The notes beneath the pieces were generated by a model. It saw only the letters and a program-made list of their open reading frames with translations, was not told the origin of the DNA and searched no databases. 64,000 nt of DNA, taken from the NCBI GenBank assembly GCA_029261715.1, contig JAJDAT010000030.1, forward strand, positions 1-64,000, written 5' to 3'. Below, piece after piece: positions 17,206 through 26,014 of this stretch. Origin of the DNA: Nitrospinia bacterium. GTDB taxonomy: Bacteria > Nitrospinota > Nitrospinia > Nitrospinales > JAJDAT01. Each line of letters begins with the position of its first letter. Positions within the stretch are counted from its first letter, which is position 1. Made by a program: the position numbers and the translations under genes.

Positions 17206-18246
17206 CTAAGGCAATATTGGAAAAGAAACAATGATTGGTTCGCCTTCTAAAGCCTTCATAAATTCAACAAGGTCGCGTTTCTCAGCATCGGTTAACTCTA
17301 AAGGCGTAATAAAGGGACTTATATTTTCCTTAACGTCTCCCCCTCTATTATAAAAATCGATAACATCTTCTAGCGTTGCTTCGCTACCATCATGCATGTA
17401 AGGAGCCGTGCGAGAAATATGCCGTAATCCAGGAGTTTTGAAAGCTCCTTTATCAAAATCCTCTTTAGAAATATTGTATCTTCCCAAATCTTCTTTTAAA
17501 GGACCATGTTGCTTAACTCCAATATTATGAAAGTTACTATCCGTAAACGCAGGTCCATTATGACAAATTGAGCATTTGGCTTTTCCAAAGAAAAGATTCA
17601 TCCCATTCACCGCAGAAATAGACATCGCCTTCTTATCGCCTGCCCAGTATTTATCATAGGGAGCATTTTTAGAAACGACAGTCCTCTCAAAAGCGGCAAT
17701 CGATTTTGCAATGTTTTTTGGAGTTACGCCCGACTCCCCAAAAACCTTACTGAATTTTTTAACGTATCCAGGAATCGCTTTCAATTCTTTAATTAATTCG
17801 TCCATATCCTGGTTCATTTCAACTTCAGCTTGAATAGGCCCTAGAGCTTGCTCTTCAAGATCCTTAGCTCTACCATCCCACATCTGGACCTCAGAGTAAC
17901 CGCTATTAATAATCGTTGGCGAATGCCGACCTAATTCGTTTTGCCCGTCGCCAATGGTTCTTGGAAGGCCGTCGCTCCAACCTAAGCCCGGGTTATGACA
18001 AGTGGCGCAACTAATCCAATTACTTCCCGATAACCGAGGATCAAAATAAAGCGCCTTACCAAGCTCAATTTTTTCTTTGGAACCCAAATTATTTGACGGA
18101 TGCGTTACTTTTGGTAGCGGCTCATAAACCGAGTCCTCGCTTATTGCGAGAGAAGGAAAAACAGAACATATTAAAATAAATAAAAATGATAATATAAATC
18201 CTCTTCCTAATACTTTCCTTATCATTCTCTGAGCTGGCGAATTCAT
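17206..18246 (-). CDS. ccpA: di-heme cytochrome c peroxidase (CcpA/MauG family)
   Basis: 346 aa with a signal peptide (hydrophobic 15-35). Two c-heme sites, C80-A-T-C-H84 and C225-S-I-C-H229, are spaced as in bacterial di-heme peroxidases. 'YFDPRLSGSNWISCATCHN', 'HSPTIINSGY', 'QMWDGRAKDLEEQALGPIQ', 'FKTPGLRHISRTAPYMHDGS' and 'LEDVIDFYNRGG' are family blocks. It reduces H2O2 in the periplasm with electrons from cytochrome c. The start has CAGGAG eight bases upstream. It is divergent from an OxyR regulator, which strongly suggests peroxide induction. Confidence 0.95.
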   Translation of the reverse strand: MNSPAQRMIRKVLGRGFILSFLFILICSVFPSLAISEDSVYEPLPKVTHPSNNLGSKEKIELGKALYFDPRLSGSNWISCATCHNPGLGWSDGLPRTIGDGQNELGRHSPTIINSGYSEVQMWDGRAKDLEEQALGPIQAEVEMNQDMDELIKELKAIPGYVKKFSKVFGESGVTPKNIAKSIAAFERTVVSKNAPYDKYWAGDKKAMSISAVNGMNLFFGKAKCSICHNGPAFTDSNFHNIGVKQHGPLKEDLGRYNISKEDFDKGAFKTPGLRHISRTAPYMHDGSEATLEDVIDFYNRGGDVKENISPFITPLELTDAEKRDLVEFMKALEGEPIIVSFPILP

Positions 18247-18268
18247 TTTTATTCTCCTGATAAAACGT

Positions 18269-18294
18269 ATGTTTATTACATAAATGTTTATTAC
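18269..18294. promoter_or_regulatory. direct repeats in the oxyR-ccpA intergenic region
   Basis: Two copies of ATGTTTATTAC, at 18269-18279 and 18284-18294, 15 bases apart, close to the ccpA start. They may be an OxyR or other activator site, or an element in the ccpA leader. Confidence 0.5.
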
Positions 18295-18341
18295 GCTTTA
18301 AGTTTCTAACAAATCCTTATATAATTCAAATCGATTAAACT

Positions 18342-18347
18342 TATAAT
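18342..18347 (+). promoter_or_regulatory. -10 box of oxyR (leaderless start)
   Basis: A perfect TATAAT ends seven bases before the oxyR ATG at 18355 and no Shine-Dalgarno sequence intervenes, so transcription should begin at or within a base or two of the start codon. No good -35 element is visible, as expected for an activator- or repressor-dependent promoter. Confidence 0.6.
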
Positions 18348-18354
18348 ATCATCA

Positions 18355-19317
18355 ATGTTATCTATATCTCTAATTCAGCTTTCTTATATTACCGCAGTCC
18401 ATAAAGCTAAAAACTTTGGGTTAGCCGCTAAATCTTGTTTTGTAACTCAACCTACTTTGAGTATGCAAATCCAAAAATTAGAAGAGGAACTAGGGGTTTT
18501 AATTTTTGATAGATCTAAAAAACCCGTTCAAGCGACAACCATTGGGAAAAAAATAATTGCACAAGCCCAACTAATCCTTCAAGAAGTTTCAAGAGTTGAC
18601 GAACTTATAAAAGCTGAAAAAGGCGAACTGACAGGAGAGTTTAGATTAGGAACTATTCCTACCTTAGCTCCATATCTAATTCCTCTTTTCATACAAAGTT
18701 TTTCACAAAAGTACCCAAAAGTTCAACTCATTGTTGAAGAATTGCAAACAGCTCAAATTATTCAAAAACTGAAAGAAGACAATTTAGACGCTGGGCTTCT
18801 TATTACCCCCTTAAACTTCAAAGGAATCATTGAAAAAGTTTTATTCTATGAGCCTTTCGTGGTCTATATTTCAGAAAACCACGAATTACATAAATTAGGA
18901 AAAATAACGGAAAATGATTTAGACCTTAACGATGTTTGGCTTCTGAGTGAGGGACACTGTCTAAGAAACCAAATAATTAGACTGTGCGAAAAAAAGGTCG
19001 CTAATGATATCAGAAGAAAAAAAGTGCGGTTTGAAAGCGGAAACCTAGAAACCTTAAAAAAATTAGTGGACCAAAATTTAGGAAGCACTTTATTGCCTCA
19101 CCTTGCAATTAACCAAATGCCAAAAGAAGAAATTAAAGCAAAAATCAAGTTCTTCAAAGACCCCATTCCTACAAGAGAGGTAAGCCTTGTTTATAGTCGG
19201 TCTTTCCTTAAAAAAGGCATTATTGAAGCCTTAGAAACTGAAATCTGCGCTTCTATTCCCAAAAAGCTAAAAAAGCCTCCCCTTAAAACTAATATTATCA
19301 AAATTTCGAACCCCTAA
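18355..19317 (+). CDS. oxyR: LysR-family peroxide regulator OxyR
   Basis: 320 aa. An N-terminal winged helix-turn-helix ('NFGLAAKSCFVTQPTLSMQIQKLEEELGVLIFDRS') is followed by a LysR substrate domain. 'LLSEGHCLRNQIIRLCEKK' places C202 and C211 nine residues apart in the same GHCLR context as C199 and C208 of E. coli OxyR, so the disulfide switch is retained. It should activate the divergent di-heme peroxidase gene on H2O2 exposure. The C-terminus has a Lys/Pro-rich tail ('KKLKKPPLKTN') beyond the usual end. Probably leaderless. Confidence 0.92.
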   Translation: MLSISLIQLSYITAVHKAKNFGLAAKSCFVTQPTLSMQIQKLEEELGVLIFDRSKKPVQATTIGKKIIAQAQLILQEVSRVDELIKAEKGELTGEFRLGTIPTLAPYLIPLFIQSFSQKYPKVQLIVEELQTAQIIQKLKEDNLDAGLLITPLNFKGIIEKVLFYEPFVVYISENHELHKLGKITENDLDLNDVWLLSEGHCLRNQIIRLCEKKVANDIRRKKVRFESGNLETLKKLVDQNLGSTLLPHLAINQMPKEEIKAKIKFFKDPIPTREVSLVYSRSFLKKGIIEALETEICASIPKKLKKPPLKTNIIKISNP

Positions 19318-19377
19318 CATAAGTTAAAGAATGGTTTAACTTTCCACTCAAAACTTTTTCTATATTTAAGGCAAAAA

Positions 19378-19403
19378 AAAAGCCCGCCTTTCGGCGGGCT
19401 TTT
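19378..19403. terminator. bidirectional terminator between oxyR and the respiratory cluster
   Basis: AAAAGCCCGCC-TTTC-GGCGGGCTTTT: an 11-base-pair stem with A and T runs on both sides, serving oxyR on the plus strand and the cytochrome cluster on the minus strand. Confidence 0.92.
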
Positions 19404-19426
19404 CTGAAACTAACTCTTATCGAGTT

Positions 19427-21124
19427 TTATTTCATTTTACCTTCATCCCACATTTTGCGAGTTCTCTTTGTCATCCAAACTAACCATCCTTGGAAACAAA
19501 TGAATATCGCAGCAGCGATCGGAGGCATGTAATAAATAGAATCTGGCACTGGCGGCTCTAAAATGGTGTACAACCAAGTTGAAAGCGCTTGATGCTCGTC
19601 CTTTTCATTATCATAACCGGACCATTGCATGAAGGAAACCGGAATAAAAGTTTCCGAAGGAATTTGAACGTCCGTTTCTTTATTATCATTGGTCAAAGAG
19701 CGTTTAAAGAGAACTCGAACTTTACCTTGATGAAACTTAGATGCAACAACTTGTACGGTAGGTTCTGTTTCTTTCTCTTTAATCGCGTCAAAACCATTAC
19801 CAATATATTCATGAACTTTCAAATCCAAGTCATACCCTTCTGGCTTTGGAGCATTGGCTGGATTGTAGTCTTTAGCCATAAACTCCGCTTTCCAAAGGTC
19901 GACTGGTTTTTTTGAATCGCCATAAATAAAGTAAGGTTTTTCAGCTCCAAACAAATCTTGAAGTTTACCAGGCCATTGGATACCAACAGCGTCTGGAAAC
20001 TCAGGATTCGTGGACAAAAACCGCAAGTGATATTCAAGCAAATAATAAACAGCATTTTCCTCAGGACTCCATCGAGAAGTAACCCAAAGATTGTCTACTT
20101 TTGGCTTGAAATTTCTATTACCACGAGTGATTTGTCCCGCCATGGCCACATAACTTCGGTATTGGTCACCCTCATAATCATCTGCTCGAGGTATAACCTT
20201 ATGGTCATCATAAGGAGCTGTCCACATAGGATCGTCCAAATTGTTTGAAACTGGACCTTCAGTGTATTTAGACTTAATTAAAAAGTCACTTACTGGCTTA
20301 TTCGCCAAAGGATCAATTCTTTTCCTTGGACAAAGCGAGTTAACGAAAGCCGCAATATTCCAACGATCTTCAATGGTAATCTGCTCCCTAAAGTTAGGCA
20401 TTGGAGTACCGTTTAAGCCGGTAGAAATAGTTCTTACAATATTGAACGGATTGTAAGGGTCGCGCCGACTGCCACGAAAATTCCAGCATTGCTGCCAATC
20501 AGCTGCAACAATTGGAAATCCCCAGTCATCCTTCATGGTTGGGTTACCATCACCGCGACCTTCGCCGCCATGACACTCAAAGCATTTGTTCTTTATAAAA
20601 ATTTCCTTGCCTTTGTCAATAGCCTCTTGAGGAACGCCTAAATGATAAGGCCCTTGCGTACCCCAAGGGTTTGTACCGAAATCTTGAACGTTGACTTCTT
20701 CATCTTCATCGCCAAAGTCTCGATCTTGAACCAAGGTTTTAACAAATTGTATAACCGCTTCGATTTCTTCCTTTTTGAGGAATTCACCCCAGGCCGGCAT
20801 AGCCGAACCAGGGAGACCATTCGTTACGGTTTTTATTAAATTCGCGTCTAAGGGGAGTTCCCCTGAGTCGGTCGTTCTAATTTTAAACGTGCCCTGAATA
20901 AAGTTTCTAGGACGCGTAAACAATCTATCTGCAGAAGGGCCGTCACCGCCACCTTCAACTCCATGACACCACACGCAACGCTTAAAATACACACTTTTAC
21001 CCGCTTCAACTTTATCCTTAAGAACAGGATCTGGTAGAGCGGCAAAAGACGTTGCAGGTAGCAAGAAGACTAATAGCAAAATGGCTAAAAAACCCCACCC
21101 TTTTACTTTATTAATTCTTACCAT
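19427..21124 (-). CDS. di-heme cytochrome c with ethylbenzene-dehydrogenase-like heme b domain
   Basis: 565 aa. Signal peptide 1-29 ('LLPATSFAA'). Two cytochrome c domains carry C50-V-W-C-H54 and C181-F-E-C-H185, with candidate axial methionines in 'GSAMPAWGEF' and 'GTPMPNFRE'. Residues about 280-520 resemble the ethylbenzene dehydrogenase gamma-subunit heme b fold ('SNNLDDPMWTAPYDDHKVIPRADD', 'YHLRFLSTNPEF', 'FHQGKVRVLFKRSL'). A C-terminal anchor (about 535-555) ends 'WLVWMTKRTRKMW'. Proteins of this layout appear with nitrite oxidoreductase or bd-like oxidases in nitrite oxidisers. Last gene of the four-gene cluster; likely an electron-entry or scaffold subunit. Confidence 0.85.
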   Translation of the reverse strand: MVRINKVKGWGFLAILLLVFLLPATSFAALPDPVLKDKVEAGKSVYFKRCVWCHGVEGGGDGPSADRLFTRPRNFIQGTFKIRTTDSGELPLDANLIKTVTNGLPGSAMPAWGEFLKKEEIEAVIQFVKTLVQDRDFGDEDEEVNVQDFGTNPWGTQGPYHLGVPQEAIDKGKEIFIKNKCFECHGGEGRGDGNPTMKDDWGFPIVAADWQQCWNFRGSRRDPYNPFNIVRTISTGLNGTPMPNFREQITIEDRWNIAAFVNSLCPRKRIDPLANKPVSDFLIKSKYTEGPVSNNLDDPMWTAPYDDHKVIPRADDYEGDQYRSYVAMAGQITRGNRNFKPKVDNLWVTSRWSPEENAVYYLLEYHLRFLSTNPEFPDAVGIQWPGKLQDLFGAEKPYFIYGDSKKPVDLWKAEFMAKDYNPANAPKPEGYDLDLKVHEYIGNGFDAIKEKETEPTVQVVASKFHQGKVRVLFKRSLTNDNKETDVQIPSETFIPVSFMQWSGYDNEKDEHQALSTWLYTILEPPVPDSIYYMPPIAAAIFICFQGWLVWMTKRTRKMWDEGKMK

Positions 21125-21194
21125 TATTCTTTCCTCAGTTTATAATTATAGTTATAGCAATTAAAACAAAACTAAATCTTTTAACAAACTTTAC

Positions 21195-22232
21195 TTACAT
21201 ACAGGTTTCAGGATCGGAACCAATTCCTCCTGGAGGAACTGGAGCGCCAATGTATGCAGGCTCGGTGTCAAAAGTTCTAGGATGCCATCCCGTATACCAG
21301 TATTCAAATAGAATAACTTTCCAAATTTGTTCGGTTTTCAAATGTTCTTCCCAAGGAGGCATAGCCGAAGACCAAGGGGTAGATTCATTTGGAAGACCAG
21401 GTCCGCCTTTGGAAACACGCCAGAAGAGAAAAGATTCTCTCAACATAGCGATGGTACCCGGATCGATGAAGTTAGCTGGAGTTGGGTTAAACACATGAGA
21501 AAACATACCCAAACCGTTTAACTGATCGCCGTGACAGTAATGGCAATTCTGAAAGAAAATGGTGCCGCCTTCAGTCACGTTCTTCATGTATTGCGCGCCT
21601 GTACCGCCTTTTCCAAAATCTTTATTTACGTCCAAGAATGGAAATGCAGTTTGATAATCATCTTGCTCTTGAATTCGGAATGGATTCCGGGTTTTTTCAA
21701 GTGCGCAAGTCTTACCATGCACGCGAGTCGTCGCAGGAGGCGCTGGATGAACTGTTCTTAACTCAACCGGTTCTTCAAATTTCGGCAACAGGCTTTTGTA
21801 AGTTGTAAAACCTACAAATACTGGCAAAAAGATGAAGACTACTATACGAGCCAATTTATATTCACCAACAATCGTTTTAACGATTGGCCTTCTGAACTCC
21901 TTAAATGTTGCTGCATCCTGACTAATATATAGAAAGGTTCCAATAGACCACAGCATCATGTAAGTGATGAAAAGAGTCCAAGGAATATGCGGAATCAACA
22001 CATAATCATAAAAATAAAACCCAAAGCCCCAAACAAACAAAGCCTTCATGGCCATGGGCGGCTTCAACCTCAATATCAAATGAATGATAATAAAAGTTAA
22101 AACGAATAAAATGAAACCTACATATCTAGCCGGATTCAGCCCCGATGACGTCTGAAACATCGGAAATATGAAATTATGGAAGATCGGCAGGCCTAATACA
22201 AAAATTATAAAAGACGTTAACCCTTGCTTCAT
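21195..22232 (-). CDS. membrane-anchored mono-heme cytochrome c
   Basis: 345 aa. Four or so membrane helices in the first 145 residues ('FIIFVLGLPIFHNFIFPMF', 'GFILFVLTFIIIHLILRL', 'WTLFITYMMLWSIGTFLYI', 'IVVFIFLPVFVGFTTYKS') are followed by a periplasmic cytochrome c domain with C230-H-Y-C-H234 and probable ligand methionine in 'SSAMPPWEEHL'. An extra cysteine pair (C176 in 'GKTCALEK' and the C-terminal 'PETCM') could form a disulfide. Third gene of the cluster, 70 bases before the di-heme EB_dh gene. It likely passes electrons between a soluble donor and the oxidase. Confidence 0.82.
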   Translation of the reverse strand: MKQGLTSFIIFVLGLPIFHNFIFPMFQTSSGLNPARYVGFILFVLTFIIIHLILRLKPPMAMKALFVWGFGFYFYDYVLIPHIPWTLFITYMMLWSIGTFLYISQDAATFKEFRRPIVKTIVGEYKLARIVVFIFLPVFVGFTTYKSLLPKFEEPVELRTVHPAPPATTRVHGKTCALEKTRNPFRIQEQDDYQTAFPFLDVNKDFGKGGTGAQYMKNVTEGGTIFFQNCHYCHGDQLNGLGMFSHVFNPTPANFIDPGTIAMLRESFLFWRVSKGGPGLPNESTPWSSAMPPWEEHLKTEQIWKVILFEYWYTGWHPRTFDTEPAYIGAPVPPGGIGSDPETCM

Positions 22233-22247
22233 TCTTAAAACCTCCTA

Positions 22248-23606
22248 TTAACCCTCTGCCGGGGCTTCAGTCTGACTGATAAAATCTACTAATTTATCAA
22301 GGGCTTTCACGGACAACATGGTTGAAAAAGTTGCTGGCATCAACCCATCCGGGAATAGTTCTCCCTCTGCTTCATTCATTACAACGTATGCGCTAGGATT
22401 CAAAATAGACTCCCTAACATACTCTTTAGTGTTCGTCGCCGAACCTTTATAACGAGGATCTTTGATACGTAATGGAGCGTTCGTTTTTTCATGCAACTTC
22501 GGCCCCAACTCTCCCATCGCGCCTTCGACGCCAGGGATAGTATGACAAAGTGGACAACCTAGCGTATTGATGATTGCTTGAATATCCTCATCGCCAGTAA
22601 CAAAAACAGGTCTCTCTTCCTCTTCTCCCTCATCAGCCGGAGCTGCATCAGCTTGAGATTGCGCTGAAGGCAGTGGAACAGTAACCTTACTAAAGTCACC
22701 AGGTGTATCTTTAGATTGCAACCAAGCTATAACAGCATTTAACTCTACTGGAGACAAACTAATCGGTGGCTTACTAATAACCGGCATTGGACTTTTAGTA
22801 TCGCCATCCTTACCGTACCCCTCAACAACATAACAAGTTGGGCACATTAAGGATTCACGCAAATAGTCCTCGCCAATCAAGTCTTCCGAACCGCCTCGAC
22901 GATAAGCTTCGTCGATTTCCATCGGCAAACCCTTCATAATGCCAGTGGCAGGCTCTTTCTCCCCAATAGCAACCGGAGAGGTTTTATAGCGATCTTCTTG
23001 GATACGGGTCTCACTTCTTTCTTGAACTCCAAAGAGGTTAGGACATCGACCAATATTATCACCCGGATCAAACGTATGACATAAAGGACATTGACCTTTA
23101 CCAATTGACTTCTGACCAGCTACCTGCTTGGCTCCGAAAACAATAATTCGGCCCATCTCGGTAAACTCTTCCATCGTCAAATCTTCACTGATAGCAGCTC
23201 CACCCTTAGGCGGAGGGTCGCTCCTTTGTTGGGGCAACCAGTTGGTATACCCCGCCAAACAAACGGAAACAGTCATCCAGAAGAACATCGCCCGAGTAAT
23301 CGGAGGCGACTGAGATTCAATATCCGTAGATTTAAAGAATAAGCCCCAGGCAAATAACAGGACTAAAATCCCCGCTAATTGCCAAGGTAAAAACGCCATT
23401 TGATCCTGTTGGATCAAAGTAAACATATGCTTGGTCAGGAAAAAGTTCAGCACAAAAAAACCAGCGAACAACCCGCCCCACAATTTTGTATTAACACCTT
23501 CGTTTTCTCTACAATGCTTTAACACATTGACGAATGCATACAGAGAAAACACTGTGAACGCTATTGTGACAAACGTCCACAAAATGTCATGCTGCTCTGG
23601 TAACAT
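22248..23606 (-). CDS. membrane-anchored di-heme cytochrome c with duplicated domain
   Basis: 452 aa. Four hydrophobic helices in the first 120 residues are followed by two related cytochrome c domains with C173-P-L-C-H177 and C351-P-L-C-H355. Both repeats share 'RYK.S', 'YLRESLM..' or 'YVRESIL..', 'YVV' and a Met-Pro ligand loop ('KSPMPVI' and 'DGLMPATF'), so the second arose by duplication. A 'CPTCY' site at 255-259 imitates a heme motif but lacks the histidine. An acidic linker (about 320-335) separates the domains. It lies 33 bases after the bd-like subunit and 15 before the mono-heme gene, so it is part of one transcript. Confidence 0.84.
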   Translation of the reverse strand: MLPEQHDILWTFVTIAFTVFSLYAFVNVLKHCRENEGVNTKLWGGLFAGFFVLNFFLTKHMFTLIQQDQMAFLPWQLAGILVLLFAWGLFFKSTDIESQSPPITRAMFFWMTVSVCLAGYTNWLPQQRSDPPPKGGAAISEDLTMEEFTEMGRIIVFGAKQVAGQKSIGKGQCPLCHTFDPGDNIGRCPNLFGVQERSETRIQEDRYKTSPVAIGEKEPATGIMKGLPMEIDEAYRRGGSEDLIGEDYLRESLMCPTCYVVEGYGKDGDTKSPMPVISKPPISLSPVELNAVIAWLQSKDTPGDFSKVTVPLPSAQSQADAAPADEGEEEERPVFVTGDEDIQAIINTLGCPLCHTIPGVEGAMGELGPKLHEKTNAPLRIKDPRYKGSATNTKEYVRESILNPSAYVVMNEAEGELFPDGLMPATFSTMLSVKALDKLVDFISQTEAPAEG

Positions 23607-23639
23607 TTCTCTTACATCCTCCTTAGTAGCAGTAAAAAA

Positions 23640-25622
23640 TTATTGCTGTTGCTGAGCGGGAACTGGAACACCCTCTGGAGCTTTCTCAACAGCGGCTTTT
23701 TTACCGGTGAGACTACCAACCCAGAACACAATGACAATTTGAACCCACACAAACAGGGTATTAAACGTTAACATCTTACCCGCTTCCCCAATCGTCAGTG
23801 TATATGCGTCGACCGAGTTATCGCGAACAACTTCCGTTACATGCCAGAACAGTCTTACAGCAGAACGAATGTAACCCATCAAACCCATTAACCAGGTAAA
23901 AGCGATGGCTAACATAAAGATCGCGTAAGTACCAACCTTAGACTGTGTACCCCATTCAATATCGCCAAAAGACTCAGAGTCCTTAAACATGGAAATATTA
24001 ATCGCAGTACCGGCAAACAAGGTAGTCAAAGTAGAAGTAACCTGAGGCACAGACAACCCAACCCGTTGGTTAGCAGGGAGGAAGTATCCGTAGTATCCCA
24101 AGAAAGCAATATTTACTACCGCGCCAACAAAGATAGCCGCAATCCAGCAGTTACCTACAGTAGCCCAAGGAACCGTAATCCTTTTATTCGACCGTTGATA
24201 CAACAAGAAACAAAGCACGGTCGTTGTAATCATAATATTTACCGCAGTGTTCTTGGCCGACATAACGCCAAAGTGACCTACAATCGGATGTTGCGCGCCA
24301 CCCATAACCTTCAATTCAGCTGGCGTCATAACAATCGTATGAGGAGTCATCCACATGGTAAACATCAGAATCAAAACCAAAACCATATACTTACAATATT
24401 TCATGTAACGTTCCGATCCTTTAACACGCGACATACCGTTATGCAGGTAAGAATTTGCGCCAAAGAAAAGGAGGCCAATCATAACCGCTTGAATGATGAA
24501 CAACCAAGCCATGATTCCGCCCATGAGAGTAATACCCATTTGTTGACGGAAGGCGTAAACCTCTTTCATCAACCAGTAGCCAGCGAATGGCAATGGGATC
24601 AAACCAAATATTGCAATAAACATAGCAACGTAACAAACCCAGTCATAATGAGCTTTCTCTTCTTCATTCCTAGCGTTGAGATAATGATATGCCGCGTACG
24701 CTCCAACGATACCACCACCAAAAACGATATTACCCAAAATCCTGTGCACCCCAACCGGGTTCCACAAGGTGGAATGAATAACGTGCCAAATATTCCCTAA
24801 GAAACGGCCCTGCTCATCGATTCCGCCAGGAGCTTGCATAAAAGTAGCCCAAGAGTTGGCGAGATACATCAAAACAGTACCGATCAAGTTCAACAAAGCT
24901 GCGAGACTAACGTGAACCCATTTCAAGAAAGGATCCGCGCTCATCTTGTCCCAACCGTAATAGTAAACATACAACACGCCACTTTCCGCCAAAAACATCA
25001 AAGCGTAAACGTGCATTACAGGTCGAAAGATAGTCGCCATATACTTAAAGAATCCTGGAAACAGCGTAATAAACGTAAACAATAGAATGCCGCCCAGAAT
25101 AGCCGTCCAAGAATATGCGGTAAGACTAATCTTCATTAAGTCATGAGCCAACTTGTCATACTTTTTGGCCATAACAGGATCTTCTTTTCTAGTTCGAATT
25201 CCAATGAATTCAATAACCATACAGAAAATCGGAACCGCCAAAACAAAGCTACCGAAATACAAATGCTGCTGGTTAGAAATCCAAAGAATCATTCGACTAG
25301 GAGCGAATGAATAAGTATTGTAATCGGTTTCACCTAAGTCCGGAGCAGGATGACCACTCACACAACCTTTTAGGGGATTACCTTCCCAATCCTTATAAAA
25401 TACGTCCTGACTGATTTCGCATTCTTCACCAGCCGCGCCTTCCGCTGCTTCTTCTTCCGCGAGCACTTCCTTTGCAAAAGCTTCCTCCGCAAATGCTCTT
25501 TCTGCAAACGCTTCCTTAGCAAAGGAATCGTTCACAAAATTCGGAACAAATAAGCTGAAGGCAAAGAACATCACTGCCAAAAGTGGCAGCGTGCGACTTA
25601 AACTTGCCTTTTTACCCAACAT
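23640..25622 (-). CDS. cytochrome bd-like oxidase subunit I (CydA-related)
   Basis: 660 aa from the ATG at 25622, which has AAGGAGGT five bases upstream; an ATG 23 codons earlier lacks a ribosome site. After an N-terminal hydrophobic segment there is a low-complexity A-F-A-E/K-E repeat (about 33-60), then some 14 helices. 'NQQHLYFGSFVLAVPIFCMVIEF' provides an N-terminal heme-ligand-like His, and 'YLANSWATFMQAPGG' corresponds to CydA 'ANGWMQHPVG'. The quinol-site signature GRQPW is replaced by 'YAFRQQMG', and no CydB gene follows. With five c hemes encoded downstream, it probably takes electrons from cytochrome c. First gene of the cluster. Confidence 0.83.
   Translation of the reverse strand: MLGKKASLSRTLPLLAVMFFAFSLFVPNFVNDSFAKEAFAERAFAEEAFAKEVLAEEEAAEGAAGEECEISQDVFYKDWEGNPLKGCVSGHPAPDLGETDYNTYSFAPSRMILWISNQQHLYFGSFVLAVPIFCMVIEFIGIRTRKEDPVMAKKYDKLAHDLMKISLTAYSWTAILGGILLFTFITLFPGFFKYMATIFRPVMHVYALMFLAESGVLYVYYYGWDKMSADPFLKWVHVSLAALLNLIGTVLMYLANSWATFMQAPGGIDEQGRFLGNIWHVIHSTLWNPVGVHRILGNIVFGGGIVGAYAAYHYLNARNEEEKAHYDWVCYVAMFIAIFGLIPLPFAGYWLMKEVYAFRQQMGITLMGGIMAWLFIIQAVMIGLLFFGANSYLHNGMSRVKGSERYMKYCKYMVLVLILMFTMWMTPHTIVMTPAELKVMGGAQHPIVGHFGVMSAKNTAVNIMITTTVLCFLLYQRSNKRITVPWATVGNCWIAAIFVGAVVNIAFLGYYGYFLPANQRVGLSVPQVTSTLTTLFAGTAINISMFKDSESFGDIEWGTQSKVGTYAIFMLAIAFTWLMGLMGYIRSAVRLFWHVTEVVRDNSVDAYTLTIGEAGKMLTFNTLFVWVQIVIVFWVGSLTGKKAAVEKAPEGVPVPAQQQQ
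25445..25530 (-). repeat. 15-base tandem repeats encoding A-F-A-E-E pentapeptides
   Basis: Within the oxidase gene, five to six imperfect 15-base units encode A-K-E-A-F, A-E-R-A-F, A-E-E-A-F, A-K-E-V-L and A-E-E-E-A, just after the N-terminal hydrophobic segment. The units differ at several codons, so this is an old or selected repeat rather than a fresh slippage product. Confidence 0.7.
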
Positions 25623-25833
25623 ATCCGACCTCCTTGAGTAGTTAATACCTATTAAATCTTTTAATAAACTAATATTCATAAAAATATTCAAAAATCTTTC
25701 ACTATTAAGACTAAAAAACTAAATTTTCTTAAAGAACCACTCCTCTAAAGTAGCCCCTATCTTACAGACAAACGAATATCCACAAGCAAAGAGACTAAGG
25801 CAAAAAATGCCCGAAGAACCGTAACCCCTTGTT

Positions 25834-25849
25834 TTATAAGCCCTTATAA
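25834..25849. promoter_or_regulatory. palindrome upstream of the bd-like cluster
   Basis: TTATAAG-cc-CTTATAA, a perfect inverted repeat about 210 bases upstream of the oxidase start, in the 392-base gap 25623-26014. The rest of that gap shows no convincing promoter or gene; a minus-strand open frame there lacks coding texture. Operator role is inferred. Confidence 0.4.
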
Positions 25850-26014
25850 TTGCGCGATTTTCAATACATTTAAGCGCAACTAGGGCTATTAATCGAAGGT
25901 GTTTTTTAACAAGGATTGGCAAAATTGTCAAGCTAATTCGGACCAAAAACCAAGCCTATATCCCCTTTAAAAATTGAATGCTGAGTTAGATTTACAATTA
26001 AAACTGGTTTTGAA

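Noticed and set aside
24066-24800. 244-codon plus-strand frame inside the bd-like oxidase gene
   Set aside because: It is antisense to conserved transmembrane sequence and has unnatural composition (His/Asn/Gln rich).
25719-25946. 75-codon minus-strand frame upstream of the oxidase
   Set aside because: No ribosome site and no recognisable motif; the palindrome at 25834 lies inside it.
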